A DNA stretch of 64,000 bases from Ruegeria sp. THAF33. GTDB taxonomy: Bacteria; Pseudomonadota; Alphaproteobacteria; Rhodobacterales; Rhodobacteraceae. The position numbers and the translations under genes are program-made. Shown piece after piece: positions 18,059-25,983 of the stretch (position 1 is its first letter; each line of letters starts with the position of its first letter). Below the pieces are notes generated by a model. That model did not search any database. It saw only the letters and a program-made list of their open reading frames with translations, and had not been told where the DNA came from. The stretch spans positions 1,858,501-1,922,500 of the forward strand of contig NZ_CP045384.1 of the NCBI RefSeq assembly GCF_009363615.1. Reading direction: 5' to 3'.

Positions 18059-19474
18059 TTACAAAATCCGCACCCTCGGCCGCCGATACGCCCCCGCGGG
18101 CCCCACGACCAACTCATGCAGCGCCCAGACCAGCGCGTCGACGCGGTCGGGCGAGCCCTGCCCCTCGAACCCGCGCGCGGTCATCTGGCACATCTGCTCC
18201 TCCAGCGCGTCCAGCCCGGCCACATGGAACACCCGCCCCTGTTCGTACAGCGCCGCCACCGGCTCAGCCCGCGCAACCTTGCCACGTGAGGCCCGCACCG
18301 CCCGGAACGGGACCAGAGGGTCCACCTGCCGCACCACCTCTTCCACCAGTTGCCCACCTTGGTTGACCTCGGCCACCAGCCGTTCGGCCCCGAATTCGTC
18401 CATCGCATCAATCGCCGCCTGCGCCCAGCCCGCCGGGCCGACGCCCTGCACCGTCCGATCAGCCAGCACATAGGCCCGCCACTCCTCGGGCGGGCCTTGC
18501 AATTGCGCGCCCGCCACCACGATCCCGCAGGCATCGGCGCTTGATCCCGCCGTCACCGCCGGGTCCAGCGCAACGACGATGCGATCCAGCTCGGGCACTG
18601 CCTCGACCCGCGCCGCATCAAGCATCGAGCCTGTCCATAACGCCCCCTCGGCATCCGACAACAATACCCCGTCCAGCTCCTGCCGCCCCAGCCGCGTGCC
18701 CGCATAACGCGCACGCACCTCTTGCAGGAACGAGTCCGCCAGATTGGCCCGGTTCGCCTCGGTCGGCGCGTGGGTCATCACCGTGGACGGCGAGGCCAAC
18801 AGATCCTTCAGCACCTTCACGTTGCGCGGCGTCGTGGTCACGCAGACCCGCGGCCGCTCGCCCAGTCGCAACGCGAATTGCAGCATGTCCCAGGTCTCGT
18901 CGGCCTTCTTCCACTTGGCCAGTTCATCCACCCATGCCGCATCGAATTGCGGGCCGCGCAGCCCCTCGGGATCATGCGCCGAAAACGCCTGCGCCTCGGC
19001 CCCGTTGGGCCAGATCAGCTTGCGCTCGGATGCCTTCCACACAGGTCGCCGATCCGGCGGTGAACATTGCAATATCCCGCTGTCGCCAAAGATCATCACA
19101 TCGCGCACTTGATCAAAGGTCTCGCCGACCAAGGCCACCCGACAGGCCTGGCCCTTATCCAAGGGCAATGACCCCTCGACCATCGACCGTACCCACTCGG
19201 CCCCGGCGCGCGTCTTGCCCGCACCGCGCCCGCCCATGATCACCCAGGACCGCCAGTCGCCCTCGGGTGGCAGCTGATGCGGCAGCGCCCAGAATTCGAA
19301 CAGGAAAGGGAGGGCACACAGCCCTCCCTCCCCGATCTCACTCAGAAATCTGTTCTGTACCGCAACAGGCGCGGAGGCGAGCCAGCCTGCACCCGACTTC
19401 AAACCGAGCTCGGTCAAGATTGAGCGCGTACCCTCCTTGGGCAATTCCGGCTTGTCTGTGATGTTGTTCGACAA
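18059..19474 (-). CDS. GTA large terminase, DNA packaging ATPase/nuclease (gp2 orthologue)
   Basis: A 471-residue TerL. Walker A is GGRGAGKT at about 81-88, Walker B is DAAWVDE at about 178-184, and the C-terminal nuclease domain has the IVVALDPAV strand and later acidic residues. The start is annotated at TTG 19474, with GGAG seven bases upstream. This gives a 137-base overlap with the small terminase. A shorter protein starting nearer the g1 stop (about 19338) is possible, because clear family similarity begins around residue 52. The stop is followed by the convergent transporter gene. Confidence 0.92.
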   Translation of the reverse strand: MSNNITDKPELPKEGTRSILTELGLKSGAGWLASAPVAVQNRFLSEIGEGGLCALPFLFEFWALPHQLPPEGDWRSWVIMGGRGAGKTRAGAEWVRSMVEGSLPLDKGQACRVALVGETFDQVRDVMIFGDSGILQCSPPDRRPVWKASERKLIWPNGAEAQAFSAHDPEGLRGPQFDAAWVDELAKWKKADETWDMLQFALRLGERPRVCVTTTPRNVKVLKDLLASPSTVMTHAPTEANRANLADSFLQEVRARYAGTRLGRQELDGVLLSDAEGALWTGSMLDAARVEAVPELDRIVVALDPAVTAGSSADACGIVVAGAQLQGPPEEWRAYVLADRTVQGVGPAGWAQAAIDAMDEFGAERLVAEVNQGGQLVEEVVRQVDPLVPFRAVRASRGKVARAEPVAALYEQGRVFHVAGLDALEEQMCQMTARGFEGQGSPDRVDALVWALHELVVGPAGAYRRPRVRIL

Positions 19475-19682
19475 AGCTTGTCTCCACTTTCTGACAACTT
19501 CGGATCAGCCCCTCTAACTGCCCGAGTTGCTTGGCTGAACCAGCAAGATCTGCATCCTCCCCGGCTCCGATCTGTTTGCGCAGTTCTTCCGCCGCTTGCC
19601 GCAGATCGCGAATGGACCTCTCAAGCGACTGCAACAATTCAGCCGTCTGGGAAATCCGCTCTTCCGGGGTAATCAAAGTCAT
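19338..19682 (-). CDS. GTA small terminase-like protein (gp1 orthologue)
   Basis: A 114-residue protein at the head of the cluster. In RcGTA the equivalent g1 product is an unusual small terminase that binds the large terminase. The sequence is helical: a coiled-coil-like stretch at about 8-55 (ERISQTAELLQSLERSI and on), then a basic C-terminal part. The ATG at 19682 is preferred; the frame extends 16 codons upstream into the leader region. No helix-turn-helix is obvious, which fits a terminase that packages DNA without a pac site. Confidence 0.8.
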   Translation of the reverse strand: MTLITPEERISQTAELLQSLERSIRDLRQAAEELRKQIGAGEDADLAGSAKQLGQLEGLIRSCQKVETSFVEQHHRQAGIAQGGYALNLDRARFEVGCRLARLRACCGTEQISE

Positions 19683-19728
19683 GTTTGCCTGTGACCTCAT
19701 GCGTGAGTTTTCTCCGCACGAGAGAAGC

Positions 19729-19761
19729 AAAAAACGGCCACCGGGTCGCCCCGGGGCCGTT
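19729..19761 (-). terminator. Intrinsic terminator in the GTA leader
   Basis: On the minus strand, AACGGCC at 19755-19761 and CCGGG pair across a four-base loop with their complements, giving a stem of about 12 bp with one bulged base (19740). Six T residues follow (19729-19734). It lies about 45 bases upstream of the g1 start and about 25 bases beyond the -10 of the promoter at 19787. It could end transcription from the VOC gene, act as an attenuator for the GTA message, or end a small RNA. Confidence 0.8.
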
Positions 19762-19786
19762 GCCCACTTCTTCTAGCATGACACAA

Positions 19787-19815
19787 GCTATACGGTATTA
19801 AGTGCGCAAAGTCAA
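19787..19815 (-). promoter_or_regulatory. Sigma-70-type promoter upstream of the GTA cluster
   Basis: On the minus strand, TTGACT (19810-19815) and TATAGC (19787-19792) are 17 bases apart, close to the housekeeping consensus. A transcript would start near 19780 and run at once into the terminator at 19729-19761. The only genes downstream on this strand are the GTA genes. Confidence 0.65.
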
Positions 19816-19881
19816 TGAGTTGCGCAACGCCGACGCAACACGTAGCGGTCGCTGTGTTGAGTTTTCCTTTTCCTCTTACTC

Positions 19882-20259
19882 TCAGCTCTGGCCTGTCAAA
19901 TCCTGCGCCAGCATCAGCGCATTCCTATCCGGATCATAAAACGTTGCCGTGCTGACCATCCCCTCAATCGTGTCCGTTTCACCGTCAAATTCCACCCCCG
20001 CAAGTTCCAACTTTCCGCGCGCTTCCGCGATATCCGCGACTTCGAAGACAGGCACGCAATTCCCCGGAGAAGCTTCGGCCTGTTCGCCCAGTCCCAAAGT
20101 GACACGGTCGACATTGGTTCGCAATTCGCTCCATCCCGCTTCATCAATGTGGTGGATAAGCTCAAATCCCAACTTGGCGGTATACCATTCCGCACTGGCG
20201 TGTCGGTCCCGAACGGACATCGCAAGTGTGATGGTGTTTTTCAATGAAACGAGCGACAT
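19882..20259 (-). CDS. VOC (glyoxalase/bleomycin-resistance/dioxygenase) family protein
   Basis: A 125-residue single VOC-fold protein with two beta-alpha-beta-beta-beta repeats. The ITLAMSVRDRHASAEWYTAKLGF opening and the ATFYDPDRNALML end are typical. The substrate cannot be told from sequence; candidates include glyoxal-type enzymes, dioxygenases and drug-binding proteins. AAGGA precedes the ATG. It is divergent from a tandem winged-helix regulator with only 40 bases between starts, so that regulator probably controls it (inference). Confidence 0.85.
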   Translation of the reverse strand: MSLVSLKNTITLAMSVRDRHASAEWYTAKLGFELIHHIDEAGWSELRTNVDRVTLGLGEQAEASPGNCVPVFEVADIAEARGKLELAGVEFDGETDTIEGMVSTATFYDPDRNALMLAQDLTGQS

Positions 20260-20294
20260 AAGGCTTTTCCTTTGTTAAAAAATATATTTACTAT

Positions 20295-20322
20295 ACTTTA
20301 TGGACATAAATACACTTGTCAA
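20295..20322 (-). promoter_or_regulatory. Promoter of the VOC gene, overlapping the regulator start
   Basis: On the minus strand a perfect TTGACA (20317-20322) and TAAAGT (20295-20300) are 16 bases apart. The -35 lies inside the first codons of the divergent regulator gene at 20300, so a regulator bound here would affect both genes. The region 20270-20300 is very AT-rich. Confidence 0.5.
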
Positions 20323-20836
20323 GCTGACGTCGCGGGCTTGGTCCCTGAAAATTCTTGCTCTGCTGCACGCCAAAGTTCCGGGCCGGCAAGCCCCGCTTTT
20401 GGCAGCGACCGACGCAAGCCGAACGGCCTTTGCAGCCAGCCTTTCTCATCTTATTGAACTTGGAATGATCGAAAGAAACCCCGGCCATGGGCACCCTCTG
20501 CGTCCAGAATTTCGACTTACGCCATTCGGAACCGAGGCTGCCGCGATCGCCAGCAAGATAATTACTACTGCCCGCTCTGAGGATGAAATCAGACTGCTAA
20601 GAAAATCCTGGACTGTGCCAGTTCTGGCGTTGACAGGTACCCCTCATCGTTTCTCGGCCATCAAATCAGGTCTTACGATCATTACAGATCGGGCGCTGTC
20701 CTCATCCCTTCACCAGTTGGAAGCACAAAACTGGATCCGACGCGACATTCACACAGCCGAGAGGATGCCATTTCCAACCTATCAGGCCGTGAATACTGGA
20801 ATGGCGATCAACAGGGCCGTTGGTTTAACGCACTAA
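20300..20836 (+). CDS. Tandem HxlR-like winged-helix transcriptional regulator
   Basis: A 178-residue protein that appears to contain two winged-helix domains of the HxlR/MarR type in tandem: about 8-92 (SRAWSLKILALL opening, ERNPGHGHPLRPEFRLTPFG wing) and about 98-175 (RKSWTVPVLALTG opening, PFPTYQAV wing). HxlR proteins usually have one domain and dimerise, so a fused pair may bind as a monomer. No Shine-Dalgarno is seen before the ATG at 20300, and a TATACT lies only a few bases upstream; the true start is therefore less certain than the frame. It is divergent from the VOC gene. Confidence 0.65.
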   Translation: MDINTLVKLTSRAWSLKILALLHAKVPGRQAPLLAATDASRTAFAASLSHLIELGMIERNPGHGHPLRPEFRLTPFGTEAAAIASKIITTARSEDEIRLLRKSWTVPVLALTGTPHRFSAIKSGLTIITDRALSSSLHQLEAQNWIRRDIHTAERMPFPTYQAVNTGMAINRAVGLTH

Positions 20837-21162
20837 TTCAATGGCAGTCCGGTGCCGCGCACAGTGGCTTATTCGACTCAGTAGACCACCGGAAGGTTTG
20901 CCAGCGCTTGACATTCCATGGCGAAACCCTCATTTGCCCCACATCACAGCGCTGATGCGTGAGTTCAAGCGGACCTCGTCCGCCCCACAGCGCCAACTCA
21001 TCATTTCAGTTCCCCATCACGCAGGGTTCTTGACGCGGCGGCCGGATGGCGCAGGATACGCCTGCTCGTCCCGAGGTCTCGCACAACCCCTGCCGGTCGC
21101 CAACGCGCGACCCTTCATGACCTGTCCGCGGGCCAACGCTCCGGGCTGTAAAGGATAGTTAT
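20837..21162 (+). other. Gap without a supported gene
   Basis: Between the regulator stop and the helicase start. It has an open frame of 105 codons (20841-21158) with no family similarity, no ribosome site and a shadow-like composition. A TTGACA occurs at 20908-20913 but has no good -10 at the usual distance. The helicase promoter is probably here, but I cannot place it. Confidence 0.4.
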
Positions 21163-22428
21163 TTGTTCGACTTTGATATGCTGGGCCTTGCCCCGGCACT
21201 GAACGAGGCACTCAAACGTGCCAATTTCACTCAACCCACCCCGATTCAGAACCAGGCGATTCCGCTTGCCCTGAATGGTCACGACATTCTGGGACTGGCG
21301 CAAACCGGTACCGGAAAGACCTTGGCTTTTGGCCTGCCTCTGATCGATCACCTTCTGGCCCAACCCGGCAAGCCCGACCCGAAAACCGCCAAGGCACTGA
21401 TCCTGGCGCCCACCCGCGAACTTGTGAATCAAATCGCCGACAGCCTCCGCTCCTTGACGAAAGGCACCAAGCTGCGCGTGGCCACCGTTGTCGGCGGCCA
21501 ATCGATCAACAAGCAGATAATGTTCCTTTCCCGTGGCACCGACATTCTGGTCGCCACGCCGGGCCGCCTGATAGATCTTATGGACCGAGGCGCAGTCAAC
21601 CTCGGAGCGGTGCGCCATCTGGTGCTGGACGAAGCAGACCAGATGCTTGACCTGGGCTTTATCCATGCACTGCGAAAAATCGCTCCGGCACTGGGCACCC
21701 CACGCCAAACCATGTTGTTTTCGGCCACCATGCCGAAGCAGATGGAAGAGCTCAGCCGCGCTTACCTGACCAACCCGCAACGGGTGCAGGTCTCGCCTCC
21801 GGGCAAAGCCGCAGACAAGATTACGCAATCTCTGCACTTCGTCTCCAAACCCGGGAAACCAGCCAAGCTGCGTGAAATCCTGTCGAAGGACATGGATGCC
21901 CTGACACTGGTCTTTACCCGCACCAAACATGGCGCGGAACGGCTGATGAAAGGGCTTGTGGCCGATGGCTACAACGCCGCATCCATCCACGGCAACAAAA
22001 GCCAGGGTCAGCGTGATCGCGCGATCAAGGCGTTCCGCGCGGGTGACATCAACATTCTGGTGGCCACCGACGTTGCCGCCCGAGGCATCGACATCCCGGG
22101 CGTCGCCTACGTAATCAACTTCGACCTGCCCGAGGTACCTGACAACTACGTCCACCGTATCGGGCGCACTGCCCGCGCAGGGCGCGAGGGCGAAGCCATC
22201 GCATTCTGTTCCGCGGAAGAAGTTGATCTGCTGCGCCAGATTCAAAAGCTGATGAAGATCGAGATTCCAGTTGCCAGTGGCGCGATGCCCGAAGCTGTGC
22301 AACCTGAAAAACCGGCGCGCCGCCCGAACAACCGTCGCCGGGGGTTCAAACCCAAATCCGCCGACGCGGGGTCAAAACCCGCAGCAAACAAACGGCGTCG
22401 CCCACGCGGCAAACGTCCGGCGGCCTAA
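21163..22428 (+). CDS. rhlE: DEAD-box ATP-dependent RNA helicase (RhlE type)
   Basis: A 421-residue RNA helicase for ribosome assembly and RNA turnover, especially in the cold. All DEAD-box motifs are present: QTGTGKT, PTRE, VLDEADQMLD, SAT, ARGIDIPGV and HRIGRTARAG. A basic tail of about 50 residues rich in Arg, Lys and Pro follows. The start is TTG at 21163, chosen because AAGGAT lies about eight bases upstream; the first ATG is five codons later and too far from this site. The exact subfamily name (RhlE, or another DEAD type) is a best fit. Confidence 0.9.
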   Translation: MFDFDMLGLAPALNEALKRANFTQPTPIQNQAIPLALNGHDILGLAQTGTGKTLAFGLPLIDHLLAQPGKPDPKTAKALILAPTRELVNQIADSLRSLTKGTKLRVATVVGGQSINKQIMFLSRGTDILVATPGRLIDLMDRGAVNLGAVRHLVLDEADQMLDLGFIHALRKIAPALGTPRQTMLFSATMPKQMEELSRAYLTNPQRVQVSPPGKAADKITQSLHFVSKPGKPAKLREILSKDMDALTLVFTRTKHGAERLMKGLVADGYNAASIHGNKSQGQRDRAIKAFRAGDINILVATDVAARGIDIPGVAYVINFDLPEVPDNYVHRIGRTARAGREGEAIAFCSAEEVDLLRQIQKLMKIEIPVASGAMPEAVQPEKPARRPNNRRRGFKPKSADAGSKPAANKRRRPRGKRPAA

Positions 22429-22437
22429 GATCGGAAC

Positions 22438-22475
22438 ACAAAAAAGCCAACGCCGGTTCAATGACCGGCGTTGGC
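22438..22475 (-). terminator. Intrinsic terminator after mltG
   Basis: An 11-bp perfect inverted repeat, GCCAACGCCGG at 22446-22456 and its complement at 22465-22475, with an eight-base loop. On the minus strand it is followed by a T-rich run (22440-22445). It lies between the convergent helicase and mltG genes and fits mltG best. Confidence 0.85.
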
Positions 22476-22509
22476 GCAACACGATGAACGAAACCATTTT
22501 TCGTTCAGA

Positions 22510-23667
22510 TCAATTCCCCGAATTCTGCTCTGCCTCAATCTCGCGCCATTTGGCGACATTGCGATTATGCTCCTGCAAGGTTTCGGCAAATGCATGGCCG
22601 CCCGTGCCATCGGCAACGAAGAACACGAAATCCGTGTCATCCGGCGCAACAGCAGCTTCAAGGCTGGCCAAGCCCGGATTGGCAATCGGCGTCGGCGGCA
22701 AACCGTCTATCTGATAGGTGTTCCACGGCGTTGGTCGGTTCAGCTCGCTGCGGCGCAGACCACGCCCCAACGTGCCTTGCCCGTTGGTAACGCCATAGAT
22801 GACGGTCGGGTCCGTCTGCAACCGCATCCCCTGTTTCAGCCGGTTCACAAAAACACTGGCCACTTGCCCGCGCTCTTCCGGAACTCCGGTTTCCTTTTCG
22901 ATGATCGACGCAAGGATCAGCATTTCTTCGGGACTTTGCAGCGGCAACCCGTCCTGACGGCTTTCCCAAACGGCATTGATCCGCAATTGTTGCTTGTCCT
23001 GCATCGCCTGCAAAATGTCGTTACGGTCCTGGCCCGCCACAACATCGTAACTGTCAGGCGCCAGCATCCCTTCGGCCGGGATCTCGGTCACCTCACCTGT
23101 CAAAGCGTCGAACGCCTTCAACGCCTGGACCACCTGCCACGAGGTCACACCTTCGGCAAGTGATACGCGGTAACGGGTGTCCGCCTCGTTGCGTTTCTCG
23201 TTATAGGCCTCGGGCACCTCGTCTCCCGACGGATCAAACGACGTGATTTCGACGAAATCCAGGGTCGCCGGGTTCAACTCGCGCACACGGGTCTGAGCAC
23301 GCGTCACACCGATACGATACTCAATCTCGGATCCGCAGGTGCTGGCACCGCTGCTGGTAATTTCGTCGATGATTTGCTCCATCGACGCGCCTTCCCGCAC
23401 CAGGAAGCTGCCGGCTTTCAACTGCTGTGCCCGATCCGTGTAATCGGCGGCCATCCGAAAGATCGTGGCACTGCGGATCGCGCCCTGATCTTCCAGTTCC
23501 TGACTGACACGTGTCATGTTCGATCCGCTTCTGACCTGAAGGCAGATCGCGGTTTCAAGCGGGCCTTCGGCCTTGTACTGGGTCTGCCCCCAAAGGATCA
23601 GTCCACCCATCAGGAACAGGCCGACCACCAGAATGGTCAGCGCGTTCGAAGCAATGGCCCGCCACAT
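22510..23667 (-). CDS. mltG: Endolytic murein transglycosylase MltG (YceG-like)
   Basis: A 385-residue inner-membrane enzyme that cuts nascent peptidoglycan strands and so limits glycan length. One membrane helix near the N-terminus (about 6-27) precedes a LysM-like region and the YceG catalytic domain with the SIIEKETG motif holding the catalytic Glu, then FVNRLKQGMRLQTDPTVIYG. The ATG is immediately next to the fabF stop, so it is the distal gene of a fabF-mltG operon, a common arrangement in proteobacteria. Length is typical. Confidence 0.94.
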   Translation of the reverse strand: MWRAIASNALTILVVGLFLMGGLILWGQTQYKAEGPLETAICLQVRSGSNMTRVSQELEDQGAIRSATIFRMAADYTDRAQQLKAGSFLVREGASMEQIIDEITSSGASTCGSEIEYRIGVTRAQTRVRELNPATLDFVEITSFDPSGDEVPEAYNEKRNEADTRYRVSLAEGVTSWQVVQALKAFDALTGEVTEIPAEGMLAPDSYDVVAGQDRNDILQAMQDKQQLRINAVWESRQDGLPLQSPEEMLILASIIEKETGVPEERGQVASVFVNRLKQGMRLQTDPTVIYGVTNGQGTLGRGLRRSELNRPTPWNTYQIDGLPPTPIANPGLASLEAAVAPDDTDFVFFVADGTGGHAFAETLQEHNRNVAKWREIEAEQNSGN

Positions 23668-24933
23668 TTAGTTGGCCTTTCCAAAGATCACGCTGGCATT
23701 GGTGCCGCCAAACCCGAACGAGTTCGACAGGGCCACGTTGATCTCGCGCTCACGCTTGGCGTTCGGGGCCAGATCAATCGGTGTCTCCACCGCGGGGTTG
23801 TCCAGGTTGATCGTCGGAGGTGCGACCTGATCGCGGATCGCCAGAATCGAGAAGATTGCCTCGATCGCCCCCGCTGCACCCAAAAGGTGCCCGGTTGCCG
23901 ATTTGGTCGACGTCATGGTGGCGTTCGCGGCGTGGTCTCCCAGCAGACGTTCGACCGCACCCAGTTCGATCGTATCCGCCATAGTCGAAGTGCCATGGGC
24001 GTTGATGTAGTCCAAGTCCTTCGGCTCCAGCCCGGCGCTGCGCAACGCGGCTTTCATCGAACGTTCTGCCCCGTCACCATCCTCGGACGGTGCCGTGATG
24101 TGATATGCGTCGCCCGACATGCCATAGCCCAGCACCTCGGCGTAGATCTTTGCACCGCGGGCCTTTGCGTGTTCATACTCTTCCAGGATGACGATGCCCG
24201 CACCTTCGCCCATGACGAATCCGTCGCGGTCAACGTCATAGGGTCGGCTGGCCGCCTTCGGGTTGTCTGCATATTTGGTCGACAACGCCTTGCATGCGTT
24301 GAACCCGGCGATGCCGATTTCGCAGATGCAGCCTTCGCCGCCACCTGCAACCATGACGTCTGCGTCACCTGCCCGAATGATACGGCTGGCGTCACCGATT
24401 GCATGGGCACCGGTGGAACACGCCGTCACGACCGAATGGTTCGGCCCTTTGAAGCCGTGCCGGATCGACACCTGACCTGATGCCAGGTTGATCAGAGCGC
24501 CCGGAATAAAGAACGGTGAAACCCGGCGCGGGCCCTTGTCGCGGATCAGATTGGCGGTATTCGCGATCGAACCCAACCCCCCGATGCCCGAACCGATCAG
24601 AACACCTGTTCGCAGGCGGTCCTCTTCATCTTCCGGCAACCAGTTCGCATCCTTGCAGGCCATTTCCGCGGCTGCGATGGAATACAGGATAAAGTCCTCG
24701 ATCTTGCGCTGCTCTTTCGGCGGCATCCAGTCATCGGGATTGAAGGTCCCGTTGGTTCCGTCCCCGCGGGGCACTTCACAGGCGTAGGTCGTGGCGACAC
24801 CACTGCCTTCCGCATCAAAATGCGTGATGGGACCAGCGCCGGACTCTCCGTCCAGCAGCCGCGACCAGGTTTCCTCGACCCCGCTGGCCAAAGGAGTGAC
24901 CAATCCAAGACCGGTTACAACGACTCTGCGCAT
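23668..24933 (-). CDS. fabF: Beta-ketoacyl-ACP synthase II
   Basis: A 421-residue condensing enzyme of fatty-acid elongation. The Cys-His-His triad is visible: Cys172 in TACSTGAHA, His in NAHGTST and His in KSATGHLLGAAG. The C-terminal SFGFGGTNAS glycine-rich segment is also present. It belongs to the acpP-fabF-mltG group common in proteobacteria, but here a HisA-like gene and a GNAT gene separate it from acpP. AGAGGCACTTC precedes the ATG. Confidence 0.96.
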   Translation of the reverse strand: MRRVVVTGLGLVTPLASGVEETWSRLLDGESGAGPITHFDAEGSGVATTYACEVPRGDGTNGTFNPDDWMPPKEQRKIEDFILYSIAAAEMACKDANWLPEDEEDRLRTGVLIGSGIGGLGSIANTANLIRDKGPRRVSPFFIPGALINLASGQVSIRHGFKGPNHSVVTACSTGAHAIGDASRIIRAGDADVMVAGGGEGCICEIGIAGFNACKALSTKYADNPKAASRPYDVDRDGFVMGEGAGIVILEEYEHAKARGAKIYAEVLGYGMSGDAYHITAPSEDGDGAERSMKAALRSAGLEPKDLDYINAHGTSTMADTIELGAVERLLGDHAANATMTSTKSATGHLLGAAGAIEAIFSILAIRDQVAPPTINLDNPAVETPIDLAPNAKREREINVALSNSFGFGGTNASVIFGKAN

Positions 24934-25079
24934 GAAGTGCCTCTTGCCTGCTTCCTGTTATGAGAACCGCTCTTACCCCGGCCCGGGGTGCGGGGGCAAG
25001 AGCAACGGCGATTTCAGGCGGGCTTCCCGCCGCCGGGCAACCGAAGCAGTACCGCTGTGGGTTACGGAAATCGGTGCCC

Positions 25080-25107
25080 GCCCTTTCACGGATCCGGTTG
25101 AAAGGGC
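25080..25107 (-). terminator. Inverted repeat after the HisA-like gene
   Basis: GCCCTTTCA (25080-25088) and TGAAAGGGC (25099-25107) form a 9-bp stem around a spacer containing the palindrome CGGATCCG. It begins ten bases after the stop of the HisA-like gene. No T-run follows on the minus strand, so it may be a weak or factor-dependent terminator, or an operator for fabF. Confidence 0.4.
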
Positions 25108-25116
25108 GAAGCGTAT

Positions 25117-25860
25117 TTATTGGAACTGTGCCACCGGCTCATGCGCCGATTTTGCCATTTCCAGTGCATCCGTCAGATCAAGTGTCTTGCGAAACAGTGC
25201 ACGCCCCACGATTGCACCCGAGATATTGGGAATATAGGCCAGCCGCGAGATGTCATCCGCGGTACGTACAACCCCGCTTGCTATCACCGGGGTGCGCGAA
25301 TGGCTGGCAAGTCCCGAGATCAGGCCAAGCTGAGCCTCGACGTCCTCCATATCGCTGTCGATATCCGTCACAACGATAGCAGCAAATGGCGCTCCTTCGA
25401 ATGCATCGATAAACGCTTCGGGCGTGAATACGCTTTGGCTGCGCCAGCCATCCGTCATCACATAACCTTGCCAGACATCGACCGACAGCACGATTTGATC
25501 CGGGTAGAGTGTGGCCAATTCCTTGACCAGTTTCGGCTCGCGCGCTGCCAGCGTCCCGATCACGACGCGACCGACGCCCTTGTCGATCCAGCGTTCGACC
25601 TGTTCGCGGGTCCGCATACCCCCCGCCAACTGAACCGGGATTTCGGCCGCGCGGATAATCTCTTCAATCAATTCGACGTTGGTATCCTTGCCTTCGATCG
25701 CGTCGAAATCGGTCAGATGCATCCATTCGGCACCCGCTTCGGCCCAGCTTCGCGCTGTTTCGACTGGGTTTACGTGCCAAATCATAGCGTTGTCCAAACG
25801 ACCTTTGTCTAACGTGACACACCGGCCGTTCTGCAATTCCATAGTGGGGTATATCCTCAT
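25117..25860 (-). CDS. HisA-like TIM-barrel protein (divergent HisA paralogue)
   Basis: A 247-residue beta/alpha barrel related to HisA (ProFAR isomerase of histidine synthesis). The overall match is good (PTMELQNGRCV start, VQLAGGMRT, SVDVWQGYVMTDGW, IVGRAL). But the first catalytic Asp of HisA is Glu8, the phosphate-binding SGG becomes SGV at about 196-197, and the TDI-RDG loop reads TDIDSDM (165-171). The second catalytic Asp (Asp128) is kept. So it may act on a different sugar phosphate. The start is set by GGAGG nine bases before ATG 25860; the frame stays open to 25965. It stands alone between a GNAT gene and fabF, away from other his genes. Confidence 0.75.
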   Translation of the reverse strand: MRIYPTMELQNGRCVTLDKGRLDNAMIWHVNPVETARSWAEAGAEWMHLTDFDAIEGKDTNVELIEEIIRAAEIPVQLAGGMRTREQVERWIDKGVGRVVIGTLAAREPKLVKELATLYPDQIVLSVDVWQGYVMTDGWRSQSVFTPEAFIDAFEGAPFAAIVVTDIDSDMEDVEAQLGLISGLASHSRTPVIASGVVRTADDISRLAYIPNISGAIVGRALFRKTLDLTDALEMAKSAHEPVAQFQ

Positions 25861-25983
25861 GAGCTCGGTCCTCCGCTCAATCGCTCTGAAAATCCCCGGA
25901 AGCATACACCTTGAACGCCCTCCCAATATCACCGGGATCGGCACAGTTTGGCCATTTTGCGGCATAGTGTTAAGTTGGCGGAT

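Larger units (their letters stand above)
4217..19682 (-). mobile_element. Gene transfer agent (RcGTA-type) structural gene cluster
   Basis: This is a domesticated, tailed-phage-like locus that in Rhodobacterales packages random host DNA into small particles. Gene order matches the known RcGTA plan: small terminase, large terminase, portal, g3.5, prohead protease, capsid, head-tail connectors, tail terminator, tail tube, tail chaperones, tape measure, distal tail, hub, cell-wall peptidase and tail-fibre/host-specificity protein. All genes look intact. Most neighbours overlap by 4 bases (ATGA) or as TGATG, so translation is tightly coupled. No integrase, lysis gene or replication gene lies inside, as expected for a GTA. 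An unrelated antisense gene interrupts the cluster at 17071-18039. Confidence 0.93.

Noticed and set aside
21115..22302. A 395-codon minus-strand open frame opposite the helicase.
   Set aside because: Shadow of the DEAD-box gene, with no start signal and no family match.
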